64,000 bases of DNA from Achromobacter sp. ASV32 (GCF_016428805.1 NZ_JAELTJ010000007.1:1-64000), one strand, 5' to 3'; shown: positions 8,613 through 20,386, counted from the first letter of the stretch. Numbers and translations: made by a program. Notes: generated by a model from the sequence alone, not told the origin.

Positions 8613-10282
8613 CCCCCGCCGACATCCTCGCCGCCGGCAAACCCGCCGGCAACGCCACGCCCGATGCCCTGCTGGACATCCGCGGCCTGTCCATCCGCCT
8701 GCCCGCCGGCGCCGACCGCCCCTTGGCGGTGAAAGAGGCCAGCCTGTCCATCGGCCGCGGCGAAACCCTGTGCATCGTGGGCGAAAGCGGCTCGGGCAAA
8801 TCCATGATCGCCAACGCCGTCATGGGCCTGTTGCCGCAGCCCATGGTGGCCCCGGTGGCCGGCAGCATCGTGTTCCAGGGCCATGACCTGCTGACGCTGC
8901 CCGAGCCGCAATGGCGCGCGCTGCGCGGCAACCGCATCGGCATGATCTTCCAGGACCCGATGTCGGCGCTGAACCCGGTCATGCGCATCGGCGACCAGCT
9001 CGAAGAAGCGCTGGACGCGCACGTGAAGCTGTCGGCCGCCGACAAGCAGGCGCGCATCATCGGCGCGCTGCGCGACGTGCGCCTGCCGGACCCCGAAGGC
9101 ATAGCGGCCAGCTACCCCGGCCGCCTGTCGGGCGGGCAACGCCAACGCGTCATGATCGCCTGCGCCCTGATGCTGGAACCGGCGCTGCTGATCGCCGACG
9201 AACCGACCACGGCGCTGGACGTCACCACCCAGGCGCAGATCCTGGACCTGATCCGCGACCTGCAGGCCAGGCACGGCACCGCCGTGCTGTTCATCACGCA
9301 CGACTTCGGCGTGGTCTCGCAGATCGCCGACCGCGTGGCCGTGATGCAGCTGGGCGAGATCGTCGAGGCCGGCACGGCCGACGAGGTGCTGGGCCGGCCC
9401 CGCCACGACTACACCCGCAAGCTGATCGCCGCGATTCCGCATGGCATGCCGGCAAGCGCCCGCGGCGCCGACCCGCAGCCTGTGCTGCTGGACGTGCGTG
9501 ACCTGAAGAAAACCTACGTGTCCGGCGGCGGCCTGTTCCGGCGCGGCCGCGAGACCGCCGCCATGCGCGGCATCAGCTTCACGCTGCGGCGCGGCGAGGT
9601 GCTGGGCCTGGTCGGCGAATCCGGCTCGGGCAAGTCCACGCTGGGCCGTTGCATCGCGGGCCTGCTGGCCCAGGATGATGGCCAGATCCTCTTCAACGGC
9701 CAGGCCCGTGGCGCGCGCCCGGCCATCGGCCGGGTGCAGATGGTGTTCCAGGACCCGCAGGCTTCGCTCAACCCGCGCCACACGGTGGGCCGTTCGATCA
9801 TGGCCGGCCCGCTGGCGCAGGGCATGGCGCCCGAGCGGGCTCGCGCCCGCGCGGCCGAACTGCTGCAACTGGTAGGCCTGAATCCGGACGCCGCCGGCCG
9901 CTACCCGCACGAGTTCTCCGGCGGCCAGCGCCAGCGCATCGGCATCGCCCGCGCGCTGGCGTCCGAGCCCGAACTGATCGTGGCGGACGAGCCCGTGTCG
10001 GCCCTGGACGTCTCGGTGCAGGCGCAGGTGCTGGACCTGTTCGCCAGCGTGCGCGAACGATTCCACCTGAGCATGCTGTTCGTCACCCACGACCTGCGCG
10101 TGGCGGCACAGATGTGCGACCGCATCGCGGTCATGCAGCAAGGCCGCATCATCGAATGCGGGCCGGCCGCCCAGGTCATCGGCGAGCCACGCGAGGCCTA
10201 CACGCGCGAACTGGTGCAGGCGGTGCCGGACTTCGCCAGCATCGTCTCCGGACGCGCGCGGCGCGCGGCGGTGGCCGCATGA
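8609..10282 (+). CDS. Double ABC ATPase (DppD-DppF fusion) for the importer
   Basis: A 557-residue protein with two complete nucleotide-binding domains in one chain. The first has Walker A GESGSGKS, signature LSGGQRQRV and Walker [13 protein letters not shown]. The second has Walker A GESGSGKS, signature FSGGQRQRI and Walker [13 protein letters not shown]. Each ends in the oligopeptide-type C-terminal extension (PRHDYTRKL and PREAYTREL). The arrangement equals DppD plus DppF and supplies both sites for the permease pair. The gene overlaps the permease before it and the dehydrogenase after it by 4 bases each, making a tightly coupled operon. Confidence 0.93.
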   Translation: MTPADILAAGKPAGNATPDALLDIRGLSIRLPAGADRPLAVKEASLSIGRGETLCIVGESGSGKSMIANAVMGLLPQPMVAPVAGSIVFQGHDLLTLPEPQWRALRGNRIGMIFQDPMSALNPVMRIGDQLEEALDAHVKLSAADKQARIIGALRDVRLPDPEGIAASYPGRLSGGQRQRVMIACALMLEPALLIADEPTTALDVTTQAQILDLIRDLQARHGTAVLFITHDFGVVSQIADRVAVMQLGEIVEAGTADEVLGRPRHDYTRKLIAAIPHGMPASARGADPQPVLLDVRDLKKTYVSGGGLFRRGRETAAMRGISFTLRRGEVLGLVGESGSGKSTLGRCIAGLLAQDDGQILFNGQARGARPAIGRVQMVFQDPQASLNPRHTVGRSIMAGPLAQGMAPERARARAAELLQLVGLNPDAAGRYPHEFSGGQRQRIGIARALASEPELIVADEPVSALDVSVQAQVLDLFASVRERFHLSMLFVTHDLRVAAQMCDRIAVMQQGRIIECGPAAQVIGEPREAYTRELVQAVPDFASIVSGRARRAAVAA

Positions 10283-11259
10283 GCGCCCTGCCCGCCACCA
10301 CCGCCGCGGCCAGGCAGCGGCCACCGTGCGTTGCCCTGCTCAGCCGCGTGCTGGACATGCGCTATCTGGTGCCCGCCTTCCAGGCCCTGCGGCCCGACAT
10401 CGCCTGGCGTACCGCCGACGACCTGGGCGACCCGGCCGACATCGACGCCGCGGTCTGCTGGCTGCCGCCCGCCGGCCTGCTGGCCACGCTGCCCAACCTG
10501 CGCCTGATCCAGTCGATCGGCGCGGGCGTGGACCACCTCTACGCCGACCCGGCCCTGCCGCGCCACGTACCGGTATGCCGCGTGGCCGAGGCCGGCATGG
10601 CCGCAGGCATGAGCACCTATGTGACCTGGGCGGTGATCCACCACCACCGCCACTTCCGCGACTATGTGCGCAACAGCGCCCAGGGCCTCTGGCGCGAAAG
10701 CCCTATCGTGCCGCCGTCCGAACACCGTGTCGCCATTGCCGGGCTCGGCCGCCTGGGCCTGGCTGCCGCGCAGGCGCTGGCCGCGCTGGGCTACCGCGTG
10801 TCCGGCTGGAGCCGCACGCCCAAGCCGGACCTGCCGGCCGGCATCACTGGCCACCACGGCCCGGACGGCCTGCCGGCCCTGCTGGCCGAGGCCGACACGC
10901 TGGTGTGCCTGTTGCCGCTGACCGACGAGACCCGCGGCTTCCTCGGCGCCGCCACCTTCGCGCGGTTGCCGCGCGGCGCCCACGTGGTCAACGCCGGCCG
11001 CGGCGAACACCTGGACCCGGCCGCGCTGCTGGCGGCACTGGACAGCGGCCAGTTGGCGTATGCCACGCTGGACGCCACGCCGCAAGAGCCGCTGCCATCG
11101 GACCACCCGCTGTGGCGCCATCCGAATGTCCTGGTCACCCCCCACATCGCCACCCGCACGCCGGCCGCGGCGATTGCCCGGCAAACGCTGGACAACCTGC
11201 GCACGGTGCTGGCGGGCGGCCGGCCCGGCACCTGCGCCGACCCCGCGCTGGGATACTGA
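10279..11259 (+). CDS. ghrA: D-2-hydroxyacid dehydrogenase, GhrA-like
   Basis: A 326-residue NAD(P)-dependent 2-hydroxyacid dehydrogenase. The Rossmann motif is IAGLGRLGLAAAQALAALGYRV. The catalytic arginine lies in NAGRGEHLDP, the glutamate in DATPQEPLP and the histidine in TPHIATRT. The sequence matches the GhrA branch (glyoxylate/hydroxypyruvate reductase), including the C-terminal D-x-x-x-GY end. It is last in the rightward operon, overlapping the ATPase stop by 4 bases. It would reduce a 2-oxo acid, such as glyoxylate or a homologue, released during catabolism. The exact substrate is inferred. Confidence 0.85.
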   Translation: MSALPATTAAARQRPPCVALLSRVLDMRYLVPAFQALRPDIAWRTADDLGDPADIDAAVCWLPPAGLLATLPNLRLIQSIGAGVDHLYADPALPRHVPVCRVAEAGMAAGMSTYVTWAVIHHHRHFRDYVRNSAQGLWRESPIVPPSEHRVAIAGLGRLGLAAAQALAALGYRVSGWSRTPKPDLPAGITGHHGPDGLPALLAEADTLVCLLPLTDETRGFLGAATFARLPRGAHVVNAGRGEHLDPAALLAALDSGQLAYATLDATPQEPLPSDHPLWRHPNVLVTPHIATRTPAAAIARQTLDNLRTVLAGGRPGTCADPALGY

Positions 11260-11316
11260 ACCGCGTGCCTTCGCACGACCCGTGAGGATTCTCTTTTATA
11301 AGAAACAGTTATTTGA

Positions 11317-11345
11317 TTGACCCGCCACCCCGCTCTTGCTACATA
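11317..11345 (+). promoter_or_regulatory. Probable sigma-70 promoter for sqr
   Basis: TTGACC, a 17-base spacer, then TACATA preceded by an extended -10 TGC. It sits about 50 bases upstream of the sqr start and is followed by a strong ribosome site GGAGGA at 11385-11390. The -10 hexamer is poor on its own, hence moderate confidence. A TTCT...AGAA dyad lies about 15 bases before the -35. Confidence 0.45.
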
Positions 11346-11395
11346 TGAACGGGCAACTGCACTTGGTTCCTGATTATTCTCACTGGAGGATTTTT

Positions 11396-12586
11396 ATGAG
11401 CAAGCGAATTGTTGTCGTAGGAGGCGGGGTGGGTGGCACCATGCTGGCCAACCAACTGGTTCATAAGCTGTATGCCGAGGTGTCGCGCGGCGAGGTCAGC
11501 ATCCTGCTGCTGTCCGATTCGCCGGATCACTACTACAAACCGGCCTTCATGTATGTGGCGTTCAACCTGTTCTTCCACGAAGAACTCAAGCGCCCCGAAC
11601 GTTCCCTGCTGCGCCCCGAAATCGAGTTCCGCGTGGACAAGGTCACGCGCTTCGATTTCAACACGCAGGAATTGGCCACCCGAAGCGGCAAGCGCTATGG
11701 CTATGACTATCTGGTGATCGCCACCGGCTGCGTGCCGGCCCCCGAGCGCATCGAAGGCCTGCGGGAAGCGGGCGACCATTTCTACCAATACGAGCCTGCC
11801 CGGCAACTGGCTGACCGGCTGTCCAGGATCGAACGGGGCCGCGTATTCGTCAGCGTCACGTTCCCCAAGACGCCCAACGTGCCGCACCAATGCGGCATCG
11901 CCCCCATCGAAACCACGCTGATGCTGGATGACTACCTGCGCCGCCGGGGCGTGCGCGACCGTGTCGAGATCGTCTACACCTATCCCACCACCGCCCAGCT
12001 GCTGCGCAACTGCCTGTTCCTGCAACAACCGACCTGCGAAGTCCTGCCCGCGATTTTCGAGCAGCGCGGCATCCGTTTTCAGCGCGGCTTCACGCTGGCC
12101 AAGGTGGACCCTGAACGCCGCATCGCCTATTCGGAGGAAGGCGCAGAGCAACCGTTCGACATCCTGATGGCCACCCCGCCCATCCGCGCGGTGGACGCGG
12201 TGCTGGAATCAGGCGCCTCGCAGGCGCCGGACAACGAAGGCTGGCTGCCCACCGATCACGAAACCCTGCAGGTCTACGGACTGCGCAATGTGTACGTGAT
12301 TGGCGACACCGTGGACCTGCCCGTCAGCAAGGCCGGCGGCTCGTGCCACAACCAGGCCCCGGTCATCGCCAACAACATCGCCGGCGAGATCCGGCTGGGC
12401 CACCCCACCAGCGTCTACGAAGGCCGGGTGCAAGCTGTCGCACAGATGGGGCTGAACGCCGGCATGCCGCTCTGGTACGACTACACGCATGACGTGAGAC
12501 CCACGCCGCCAACCAAGCTGGGCGGCCTGCTGCGCCATGGTTTCAACCGGGGCCTGTATTGGTCCGTCGCCAGGGGAATGCTATGA
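11396..12586 (+). CDS. sqr: Sulfide:quinone oxidoreductase-like flavoprotein
   Basis: A 396-residue FAD-dependent oxidoreductase. The dinucleotide fold VVVGGGVGGTMLANQL is at the N-terminus, the second FAD motif is YVIGDTVDLPVSKAGGSCHNQ, and cysteines at about 112, 166 and 317 occupy the positions used for sulfide oxidation and FAD linkage in sulfide:quinone oxidoreductases. The HQCGIAPIE and IATGCVPAPE contexts fit SQR better than NDH-2. It would oxidise sulfide and pass electrons to quinone at the inner membrane. The MSKRI start has an ideal GGAGGA site 5 bases upstream; longer in-frame starts lack one. The downstream DUF1641 gene overlaps by 4 bases. Confidence 0.85.
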   Translation: MSKRIVVVGGGVGGTMLANQLVHKLYAEVSRGEVSILLLSDSPDHYYKPAFMYVAFNLFFHEELKRPERSLLRPEIEFRVDKVTRFDFNTQELATRSGKRYGYDYLVIATGCVPAPERIEGLREAGDHFYQYEPARQLADRLSRIERGRVFVSVTFPKTPNVPHQCGIAPIETTLMLDDYLRRRGVRDRVEIVYTYPTTAQLLRNCLFLQQPTCEVLPAIFEQRGIRFQRGFTLAKVDPERRIAYSEEGAEQPFDILMATPPIRAVDAVLESGASQAPDNEGWLPTDHETLQVYGLRNVYVIGDTVDLPVSKAGGSCHNQAPVIANNIAGEIRLGHPTSVYEGRVQAVAQMGLNAGMPLWYDYTHDVRPTPPTKLGGLLRHGFNRGLYWSVARGML

Positions 12587-13032
12587 ACGCGCCCCACGGC
12601 AACACGGCGCCGGCGGCCGAACAATGCGCAAGCGCCCTGGACGCGCCGCGAGCGGTCGACGGCGGCGACAGCCTGACGCTGCTGGCGGACAAGCTGCGGC
12701 CCCTGGCCGACAGCGGACGGCTGGACAACGTAGTGGACCTGCTGGGGCTGGCTTCGGATCTGGTGGACCTGCTCGATGCGCCCATGGTGGAAAAACTGGG
12801 CGCCTTGTCGGAACAGGCATCGGGCGCCGCCTGGACGCTGGCCAATGCCTGGCGCGCGGCGCAGGCCCAGGGCCTCCAGGAAGCGCGGCCACCGGGCCTG
12901 GCGGGCCTGTTCCAGCTGTTCCGGGACGAGGATACCCGGCGCGGCGTGGCCCTGGCGCTGCGGGCGCTCCAAGGCCTGGGCAGACAGATGCGTCACCAGC
13001 AGGACGACTACGCCGCCCCCGCGGACGCATGA
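12583..13032 (+). CDS. DUF1641 protein, SQR partner
   Basis: A 149-residue, mainly helical and acidic protein with the DUF1641 pattern (LDNVVDLLGLASDLVDLLDAPMV, then RDEDTRRGVALALRAL). DUF1641 proteins are commonly encoded beside sulfide:quinone oxidoreductases and NADH dehydrogenase-like flavoproteins; their role is not known. The ATG overlaps the sqr stop (ATGA), so the two are co-translated. It has no signal peptide or clear membrane helix and could be a peripheral partner of SQR. A terminator follows 33 bases later. Confidence 0.8.
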   Translation: MNAPHGNTAPAAEQCASALDAPRAVDGGDSLTLLADKLRPLADSGRLDNVVDLLGLASDLVDLLDAPMVEKLGALSEQASGAAWTLANAWRAAQAQGLQEARPPGLAGLFQLFRDEDTRRGVALALRALQGLGRQMRHQQDDYAAPADA

Positions 13033-13065
13033 CGGGCCGCGCCTGAGCGCAGCCGGCGCCAGCGT

Positions 13066-13104
13066 AAAAAAAGGCCTCGCCCGAGAAACCGGGCGAGGCC
13101 TTTT
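13066..13104. terminator. Bidirectional intrinsic terminator between DUF1641 gene and clpB
   Basis: An 11-bp perfect GC-rich stem (13073-13083 with 13090-13100), a 6-base loop, an A-run on the left (13066-13072) and TTTT on the right. Genes converge on it from both sides, so it can end the sqr transcript rightward and the clpB transcript leftward. Confidence 0.9.
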
Positions 13105-13147
13105 GCTGCCGCGCGAGGCCATGGCCTCGCACGACGGATGACGCGGC

Positions 13148-15754
<2,607 letters not shown>

Positions 15755-15816
15755 AATGGTCGTAGTGGCTTGTTGGGGAGCCTGACCGATACACGCCGGC
15801 GGGCTCGATGACCTGA

Positions 15817-15844
15817 ATATGCGGCCGGATGCGAAAATTTCAAC
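15817..15844 (-). promoter_or_regulatory. Sigma-32 heat-shock promoter of clpB
   Basis: Read leftward: GTTGAAA (15844-15838), a 13-base spacer, then CCGCATAT (15824-15817). This agrees with the sigma-32 consensus CTTGAAA / CCCCATNT at nearly every position and lies about 60 bases upstream of the clpB ATG, consistent with known heat-shock control of clpB. Confidence 0.75.
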
Positions 15845-15894
15845 ACCTGGCCGGGCCTCGTGGACGGGATCCGCGTACAGCAACAATCTGAACT

Positions 15895-16317
15895 ATGAGC
15901 ATATACGTTTTTGTCTACGGCACGCTACGCGCGGGCGAAATCAATGATCTGGCGCAAGCCGCCGCCCGCCGCGGCCTGCCGCCGGCCCGCCATGTCGGCC
16001 CGGCCACGGTGCCGGGCATACTGGTGGACTTCGGCGCCTGGCCCGGGCTGATCCCGGTCGCGGACGGGCGCCGGGTGCGGGGCGACCTCTATGAAGTCAC
16101 CCCGGCGCTGGTCGCCCTGATGGACGAGATCGAGGAGTACGCGCCCGGCCAACCCAGCTGCTTCGTGCGCCGCCCTGTGCTGGCCCAGCCCCTGGCGCCG
16201 CCGGATGCCGCGCCCGTGGCTTGCGAGTACTACCCGATAGATCCCGCTCACCGCGGCGCGGCGGTGGATGTAGCGCACGACGACTGGGTCGCCTACCGGC
16301 GCGCTCGCGGCGCGTGA
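15895..16317 (+). CDS. Gamma-glutamylcyclotransferase-fold (AIG2-like) protein
   Basis: A 140-residue GGCT/AIG2-like protein. It opens with the signature VFVYGTLRAGEIN, whose YGTL segment forms the substrate pocket, and contains the acidic catalytic-type position in LMDEIEEYAPG. Family members include gamma-glutamylamine cyclotransferases and ChaC-like proteins; the bacterial ones are mostly unassigned. It stands alone, divergent from clpB. Confidence 0.85.
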   Translation: MSIYVFVYGTLRAGEINDLAQAAARRGLPPARHVGPATVPGILVDFGAWPGLIPVADGRRVRGDLYEVTPALVALMDEIEEYAPGQPSCFVRRPVLAQPLAPPDAAPVACEYYPIDPAHRGAAVDVAHDDWVAYRRARGA

Positions 16318-16386
16318 GCCGACGGGCCGGCCCCCTGGCTAATCGTCGGGAATGGGTCGCGCCGGGGAGCCCGCGACGGGCCTCGT

Positions 16387-16416
16387 AAGACACCCGTAGT
16401 AACAACGGACTACAAT
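16387..16416 (+). promoter_or_regulatory. Candidate fnr promoter
   Basis: AAGACA, 18 bases, then TACAAT, ending about 70 bases before the fnr start. The -10 is good and the -35 has 4 of 6 matches. I could not see a clear Fnr box (TTGAT-N4-ATCAA) overlapping it. Confidence 0.35.
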
Positions 16417-16485
16417 GGATACCTGTCTCACGCTTTACGCCCGCCCCGGCTACCCGCCAGGCCCGGGCACTATAGAGGTCATCGT

Positions 16486-17214
16486 ATGCAAAAACGGGTT
16501 CCCGTTGCCCCTGATGCCGCCCACTGTTCCACGTGTATGCTGGGCCACGTGTGTGTCCCGGTCGGCATGGCCGCCACCGAAGTAGAAAAGCTCGACGAAC
16601 TGGTGAAAGAGCGCGTGCGCCTTGAAAAGGGCAAGACGCTGTATTCGCTGGACCACCCGCTGGACGCCGTCTATGGCGTGCGTTTTGGCAGCCTGAAGAC
16701 CCAGCTCGAAGACGCCACCGGCCAGCTCCAGATCACCGGCTTTCACCTGCCCGGCGAAATCGTCGGCATGGACGGCATGCTGGACGGCAAGCACGTGTCG
16801 GCCGCCGTGGCACTGGAAGACTCCGAAGTCTGCGTGATCCGCCTGACCGAAATCGACCGCGTGGCCACGCATCTGCCGTCGCTGCAGCAGCAGTTCCGCC
16901 GCCTCATGAGCCGTGAGATCACCCGTTCGCACCAGCTGCTGGCCTCGCTGGGATCGATGCGCTCGGAACAACGCCTGGCCGCCTTCCTGCTGAACCTGTC
17001 GCAACGCTACGCATCGCTGGGCTACTCGTCCACCGAGTTCGTGCTGCGCATGAGCCGCGAGGAAATCGGCAATTTCCTGGGCCTGACGCTGGAGACGGTC
17101 AGCCGGCTGTTCTCGCGCTTTGCGCGCGATGGCCTGATCCGCATCAACCAGCGCGAAGTCCGCATCCTGGACCTGCCCGCGCTCAAGCAACTGCTGGGTC
17201 ACGAAGGCTGCTGA
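16486..17214 (+). CDS. fnr: Fnr-type oxygen-sensing regulator
   Basis: A 242-residue Crp/Fnr regulator. Cysteines 14, 17 and 23 (spacing C-x2-C-x5-C) plus Cys116 reproduce the four ligands of the oxygen-labile [4Fe-4S] cluster of E. coli Fnr. The effector domain contains FHLPGEIVGMDG. The C-terminal helix-turn-helix has MSREEIGNFLGLTLETVSRLFSRF, with the E-x-x-S-R recognition residues used on TTGAT-type boxes. It should activate anaerobic or micro-oxic respiratory genes when the cluster is intact. In Bordetella the orthologue is known as btr. Confidence 0.95.
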   Translation: MQKRVPVAPDAAHCSTCMLGHVCVPVGMAATEVEKLDELVKERVRLEKGKTLYSLDHPLDAVYGVRFGSLKTQLEDATGQLQITGFHLPGEIVGMDGMLDGKHVSAAVALEDSEVCVIRLTEIDRVATHLPSLQQQFRRLMSREITRSHQLLASLGSMRSEQRLAAFLLNLSQRYASLGYSSTEFVLRMSREEIGNFLGLTLETVSRLFSRFARDGLIRINQREVRILDLPALKQLLGHEGC

Positions 17215-17231
17215 CCCTGCCTGCCCGCGCC

Positions 17232-18425
17232 ATGCACCGCGCGCCCGCCGCCCTTACGCCAACTGCACGCCCCGGTCGTGCCCCGCGGGCATGGGGCTGG
17301 GCGGCGCTGGCCCTGGCGCTGTGCCTGCCCCTGGGCACGCGCGCGCAAACCCCGCTGCCCGACCCCTACGACTACGCCGAACCGGTGCCCACGCCCAAGC
17401 GCGTGGCCGTACCGCGCTGGCAGGCGCTGGAACTGGGCAAGCCCGGCCGCCGCTACAAGATACCGGTCTATGCTAACCGGAACCTCGCGCGGGACGACCT
17501 GCGCGATATCAAGCAGATCGTCATCATCTTCCATGGCGTCAAGCGCAACGCCGACAACTACTACGAAACCGCCGCCACGCTGCTGGCGGCCAACCCGGCC
17601 CGCGCCAACGACACCTTGATCCTGGCGCCGCGCTTTGTCGGCGTGATCGACTCGGGCTTTGCCGGCATGGCGGCCTGGCGCAAGTCCAGCTGGGAAGACG
17701 GCGAAGACAGCGTGCAGGCGGCGGGCCGGCCTGCCCCGGTCAGTTCGTTCCAGGTAATCGACGACCTGCTGCGCAGCCTGGACGACCGCAAGCGCCTGCC
17801 CACGCTGGCCGGCATCGTGCTGGCCGGGCATTCCGGTGGCGGCCAGCTGATCCAGCGCTACGCCGTGCTGAACCAGATCGACGGCCCGCTGCGCCGCGAC
17901 GGCGTGGCGCTGCGCTATGTGGTGGCCAACCCGTCGTCCTATCTGTACCTGACCAACGAGCGCCCGCGCCCCGACGGCAAGGGCTATGCGCCCTACGAGC
18001 GCGGCATCTGCCCCACCTACAACCAGTACAAGTACGGCACCGACAAGCTGCCCGCCTACGCCGCCCGCGACGCCGACGATGCCAAGCTGTTCGTGCGTTA
18101 CGCCGCGCGCGACGTGACCTACCTGCTGGGCGGGGCCGACAACAACCCCGAACACCGGCTGCTGGACAAGACCTGCGGCGCCGAAGCCCAGGGCGCGACC
18201 CGCCTGGCGCGCGGCACGGCTTATCTGCAATACGAGCGTATCGTGGCCAACCGCGGCGCCAAGCCCGTGACACTGCATCGCGCCGGCTTCGAAGTGACCG
18301 GCGTGGGGCATGAAAACAAGGGCATGTTCGGCTCGGTCTGCGGCGCGCGCGCGCTGCTGGGCGAGAACGCCGTCGCGCCCGCGGGCGCGGCCCCCTGCAC
18401 GGTCATTGCGCCGCCGGGCAAGTAA
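17232..18425 (+). CDS. Secreted alpha/beta hydrolase
   Basis: A 397-residue protein with a probable signal peptide: basic N-terminus, hydrophobic WAALALALCLPLG, cleavage near TRA-QTP. The alpha/beta hydrolase core shows the oxyanion strand IVIIFHGVKRNADNYY and the nucleophile elbow GHSGGG with Ser201. A histidine in the C-terminal EVTGVGHENKG could complete the triad. It begins 17 bases after fnr and may be co-transcribed. The substrate is unknown; esterase or lipase-like activity in the periplasm is the broad expectation. Confidence 0.78.
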   Translation: MHRAPAALTPTARPGRAPRAWGWAALALALCLPLGTRAQTPLPDPYDYAEPVPTPKRVAVPRWQALELGKPGRRYKIPVYANRNLARDDLRDIKQIVIIFHGVKRNADNYYETAATLLAANPARANDTLILAPRFVGVIDSGFAGMAAWRKSSWEDGEDSVQAAGRPAPVSSFQVIDDLLRSLDDRKRLPTLAGIVLAGHSGGGQLIQRYAVLNQIDGPLRRDGVALRYVVANPSSYLYLTNERPRPDGKGYAPYERGICPTYNQYKYGTDKLPAYAARDADDAKLFVRYAARDVTYLLGGADNNPEHRLLDKTCGAEAQGATRLARGTAYLQYERIVANRGAKPVTLHRAGFEVTGVGHENKGMFGSVCGARALLGENAVAPAGAAPCTVIAPPGK

Positions 18426-18578
18426 CCCCCTCTGCTTGTCACCTGCCTGCGATGCGGGGCCAGGCTTGCGCCCCACCCATCCTGACTAAAAACTGAACAA
18501 ATTCAACGGGATACGGGGGTGCATTTTTGCCTTCGCAGGCGCAAGATAAGCGGGTACGGACTTCCCGGGAAGACAGCG

Positions 18579-19880
18579 ATGACCCAATCGTATCTGGACA
18601 TGCCCGACGCCAAGCGCCGCATCAAGGCGATCTTTGTCGGTTCCATGGGCAACCTGGTGGAATGGTATGACTTCTACGCCTATACCGCCTTCGCCCTGTA
18701 CTTCGCCCCCGCCTTTTTCCCCTCGCACGATCCCGTCGTCCAGCAACTGAATGCCGCCACGCTGTTCGCGGCCGGCTTCATCGTGCGGCCGCTGGGCGGC
18801 TGGCTGTTCGGGCACCTGGCCGACCGGCATGGCCGGCGGCTGTCGCTGATGGTGTCAGTGGGCATGATGTGCGTGGGCTCGCTGATCATCGCGGTCACGC
18901 CCACCTACGCGTCCATCGGGCTGGCCGCGCCGGCGCTGCTGGCCCTGGCGCGCGTGATCGAAGGCCTGAGCCTGGGTGGCGAGTATGGCGCCAGCGCCAC
19001 CTACCTGACCGAGATCGCCGATCCGGAGCACCGCGGCTTCTACTCCAGCTTCCAGTACGTCACGCTGATCGGCGGCCAGCTGTGCGCGATCCTGGTGCTG
19101 CTGCTGTTGCAGAACGTGTTCCTGACGCATGAGCAGCTGGTGCAATGGGGCTGGCGCATTCCGTTCGTGATCGGCGCCATGCTGGCCGTCATCACCGCGC
19201 TGATGCGGCGCGACATGCCGGAAACCGATTCGTACAAGGAAGCCAGCAAGCGCAAGCCGCAGACCAGTTCGCTGCGCGGCCTGCTGCGCTATCCGCGCGA
19301 GGTCGCCATCGTGGTGGGCCTGACGGCCGGCGGCACGGCGGCGTTTTATACCTTCACCACCTACATGCAGACGTTCGTGCGGCAGACGTCGGGGTTCTCG
19401 GACATCGTCACCACCTACGTCATCGCCGCGTCGCTGATCTTCGCGCTGATCCTGCAGCCCCTGTACGGCGCGCTGTCGGACAAGATCGGCCGCAAGCCGC
19501 TGCTGGTGTTCTTTGGCGTGGCGGGCGCGGCGCTGACGGTGCCGATCCTGATGACGCTGTCGCACACCAAGTCGCCCTACCTGGCCTTCCTGCTGATCTG
19601 CGCGGCCTGGGTGTTCACGGCCGGCTACACCTCGATCAACGCGGTGGTCAAGGCCGAGCTGTTTCCCACCAACATCCGCGCAACCGGCGTGGCGGTGCCG
19701 TATGCCATCACGGTCTCGATCTTCGGCGGCACCGCGCCCGCCATTGCCCTGTGGTTCAAGCAGCAGGGCCACGAGCAATGGTTCTACTACTACCTGGCAG
19801 GGGTGATCTTCATTTCGCTGCTGGTGTACGCGACCATGCGCGACACCAAGCATCAGTCGGCCATGCACAAGCATGAATGA
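18579..19880 (+). CDS. kgtP: MFS 2-oxoglutarate:H+ symporter, KgtP-like
   Basis: A 433-residue major facilitator of the metabolite:H+ symporter family with 12 predicted helices. Signatures include GNLVEWYDFYAY in helix 1, the GHLADRHGRR loop 2-3 motif, and LSLGGEYGASATYLTE in helix 4. The run YSSFQYVTLIGGQL matches E. coli KgtP almost exactly, and the total length is within one residue of it. It probably imports 2-oxoglutarate or a similar dicarboxylate. The MTQSY start was preferred over an in-frame start 60 bases upstream because that start would add a non-conserved basic extension. Confidence 0.85.
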   Translation: MTQSYLDMPDAKRRIKAIFVGSMGNLVEWYDFYAYTAFALYFAPAFFPSHDPVVQQLNAATLFAAGFIVRPLGGWLFGHLADRHGRRLSLMVSVGMMCVGSLIIAVTPTYASIGLAAPALLALARVIEGLSLGGEYGASATYLTEIADPEHRGFYSSFQYVTLIGGQLCAILVLLLLQNVFLTHEQLVQWGWRIPFVIGAMLAVITALMRRDMPETDSYKEASKRKPQTSSLRGLLRYPREVAIVVGLTAGGTAAFYTFTTYMQTFVRQTSGFSDIVTTYVIAASLIFALILQPLYGALSDKIGRKPLLVFFGVAGAALTVPILMTLSHTKSPYLAFLLICAAWVFTAGYTSINAVVKAELFPTNIRATGVAVPYAITVSIFGGTAPAIALWFKQQGHEQWFYYYLAGVIFISLLVYATMRDTKHQSAMHKHE

Positions 19881-19973
19881 CGGGGGCCGGCGGGCCGCTG
19901 CCACGGCCGGCCCGGGACGCCGGGATGCCAAGTGCCGCGGCGCCCGACGCATCGGCGCCCGGCCCCATGCCGC

Positions 19974-20309
19974 CTAGCGCCGGGCCCCGGTCAGGGGCCG
20001 TGGCGGGGCCGGCGGCGCCGCTTCCATGCGTGCGGCCTGCAGCGACTGGATTTCCAGCGGCGTACAGGCATGGGCCACGCAAGGCAGGATCCAGCCTTCT
20101 TCCTTCTCGTCGCGCGACAGGCCGGGCCATTCGATGCGATAGGCGATCTCGCCGTCCAGCAGCAGGCTCATGCAGGCGCGGCAAGTGCCGTTGCGGCACG
20201 AGCTGGGCAACTTGATGCCTGCCGCCTGCGCGGCAAGCAGCACGGGCGTGTCAGCATCGGCCTCGAAACGCAGGCCGGACGGCTGCAGCAGCACGGGATA
20301 GGCGGGCAT
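19974..20309 (-). CDS. Plant-type [2Fe-2S] ferredoxin
   Basis: A 111-residue ferredoxin. Cluster ligands are Cys38, Cys43 and Cys46 (CRNGTCRAC) and Cys77 in WILPCVAHA, the C-x4-C-x2-C...C pattern of plant-type [2Fe-2S] proteins. The proline-rich C-terminus is unusual but probably just a tail. It lies 77 bases downstream of the Nudix gene on the same strand. As no reductase is adjacent, its electron partner is not evident. Confidence 0.9.
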   Translation of the reverse strand: MPAYPVLLQPSGLRFEADADTPVLLAAQAAGIKLPSSCRNGTCRACMSLLLDGEIAYRIEWPGLSRDEKEEGWILPCVAHACTPLEIQSLQAARMEAAPPAPPRPLTGARR

Positions 20310-20386
20310 GGCGGAACCTGGGACCTGTTGATACTAAAAAGGAGCCTCGCACTGGCAGGCAATATCCAGGGGGCCGGCTCGGCCGA

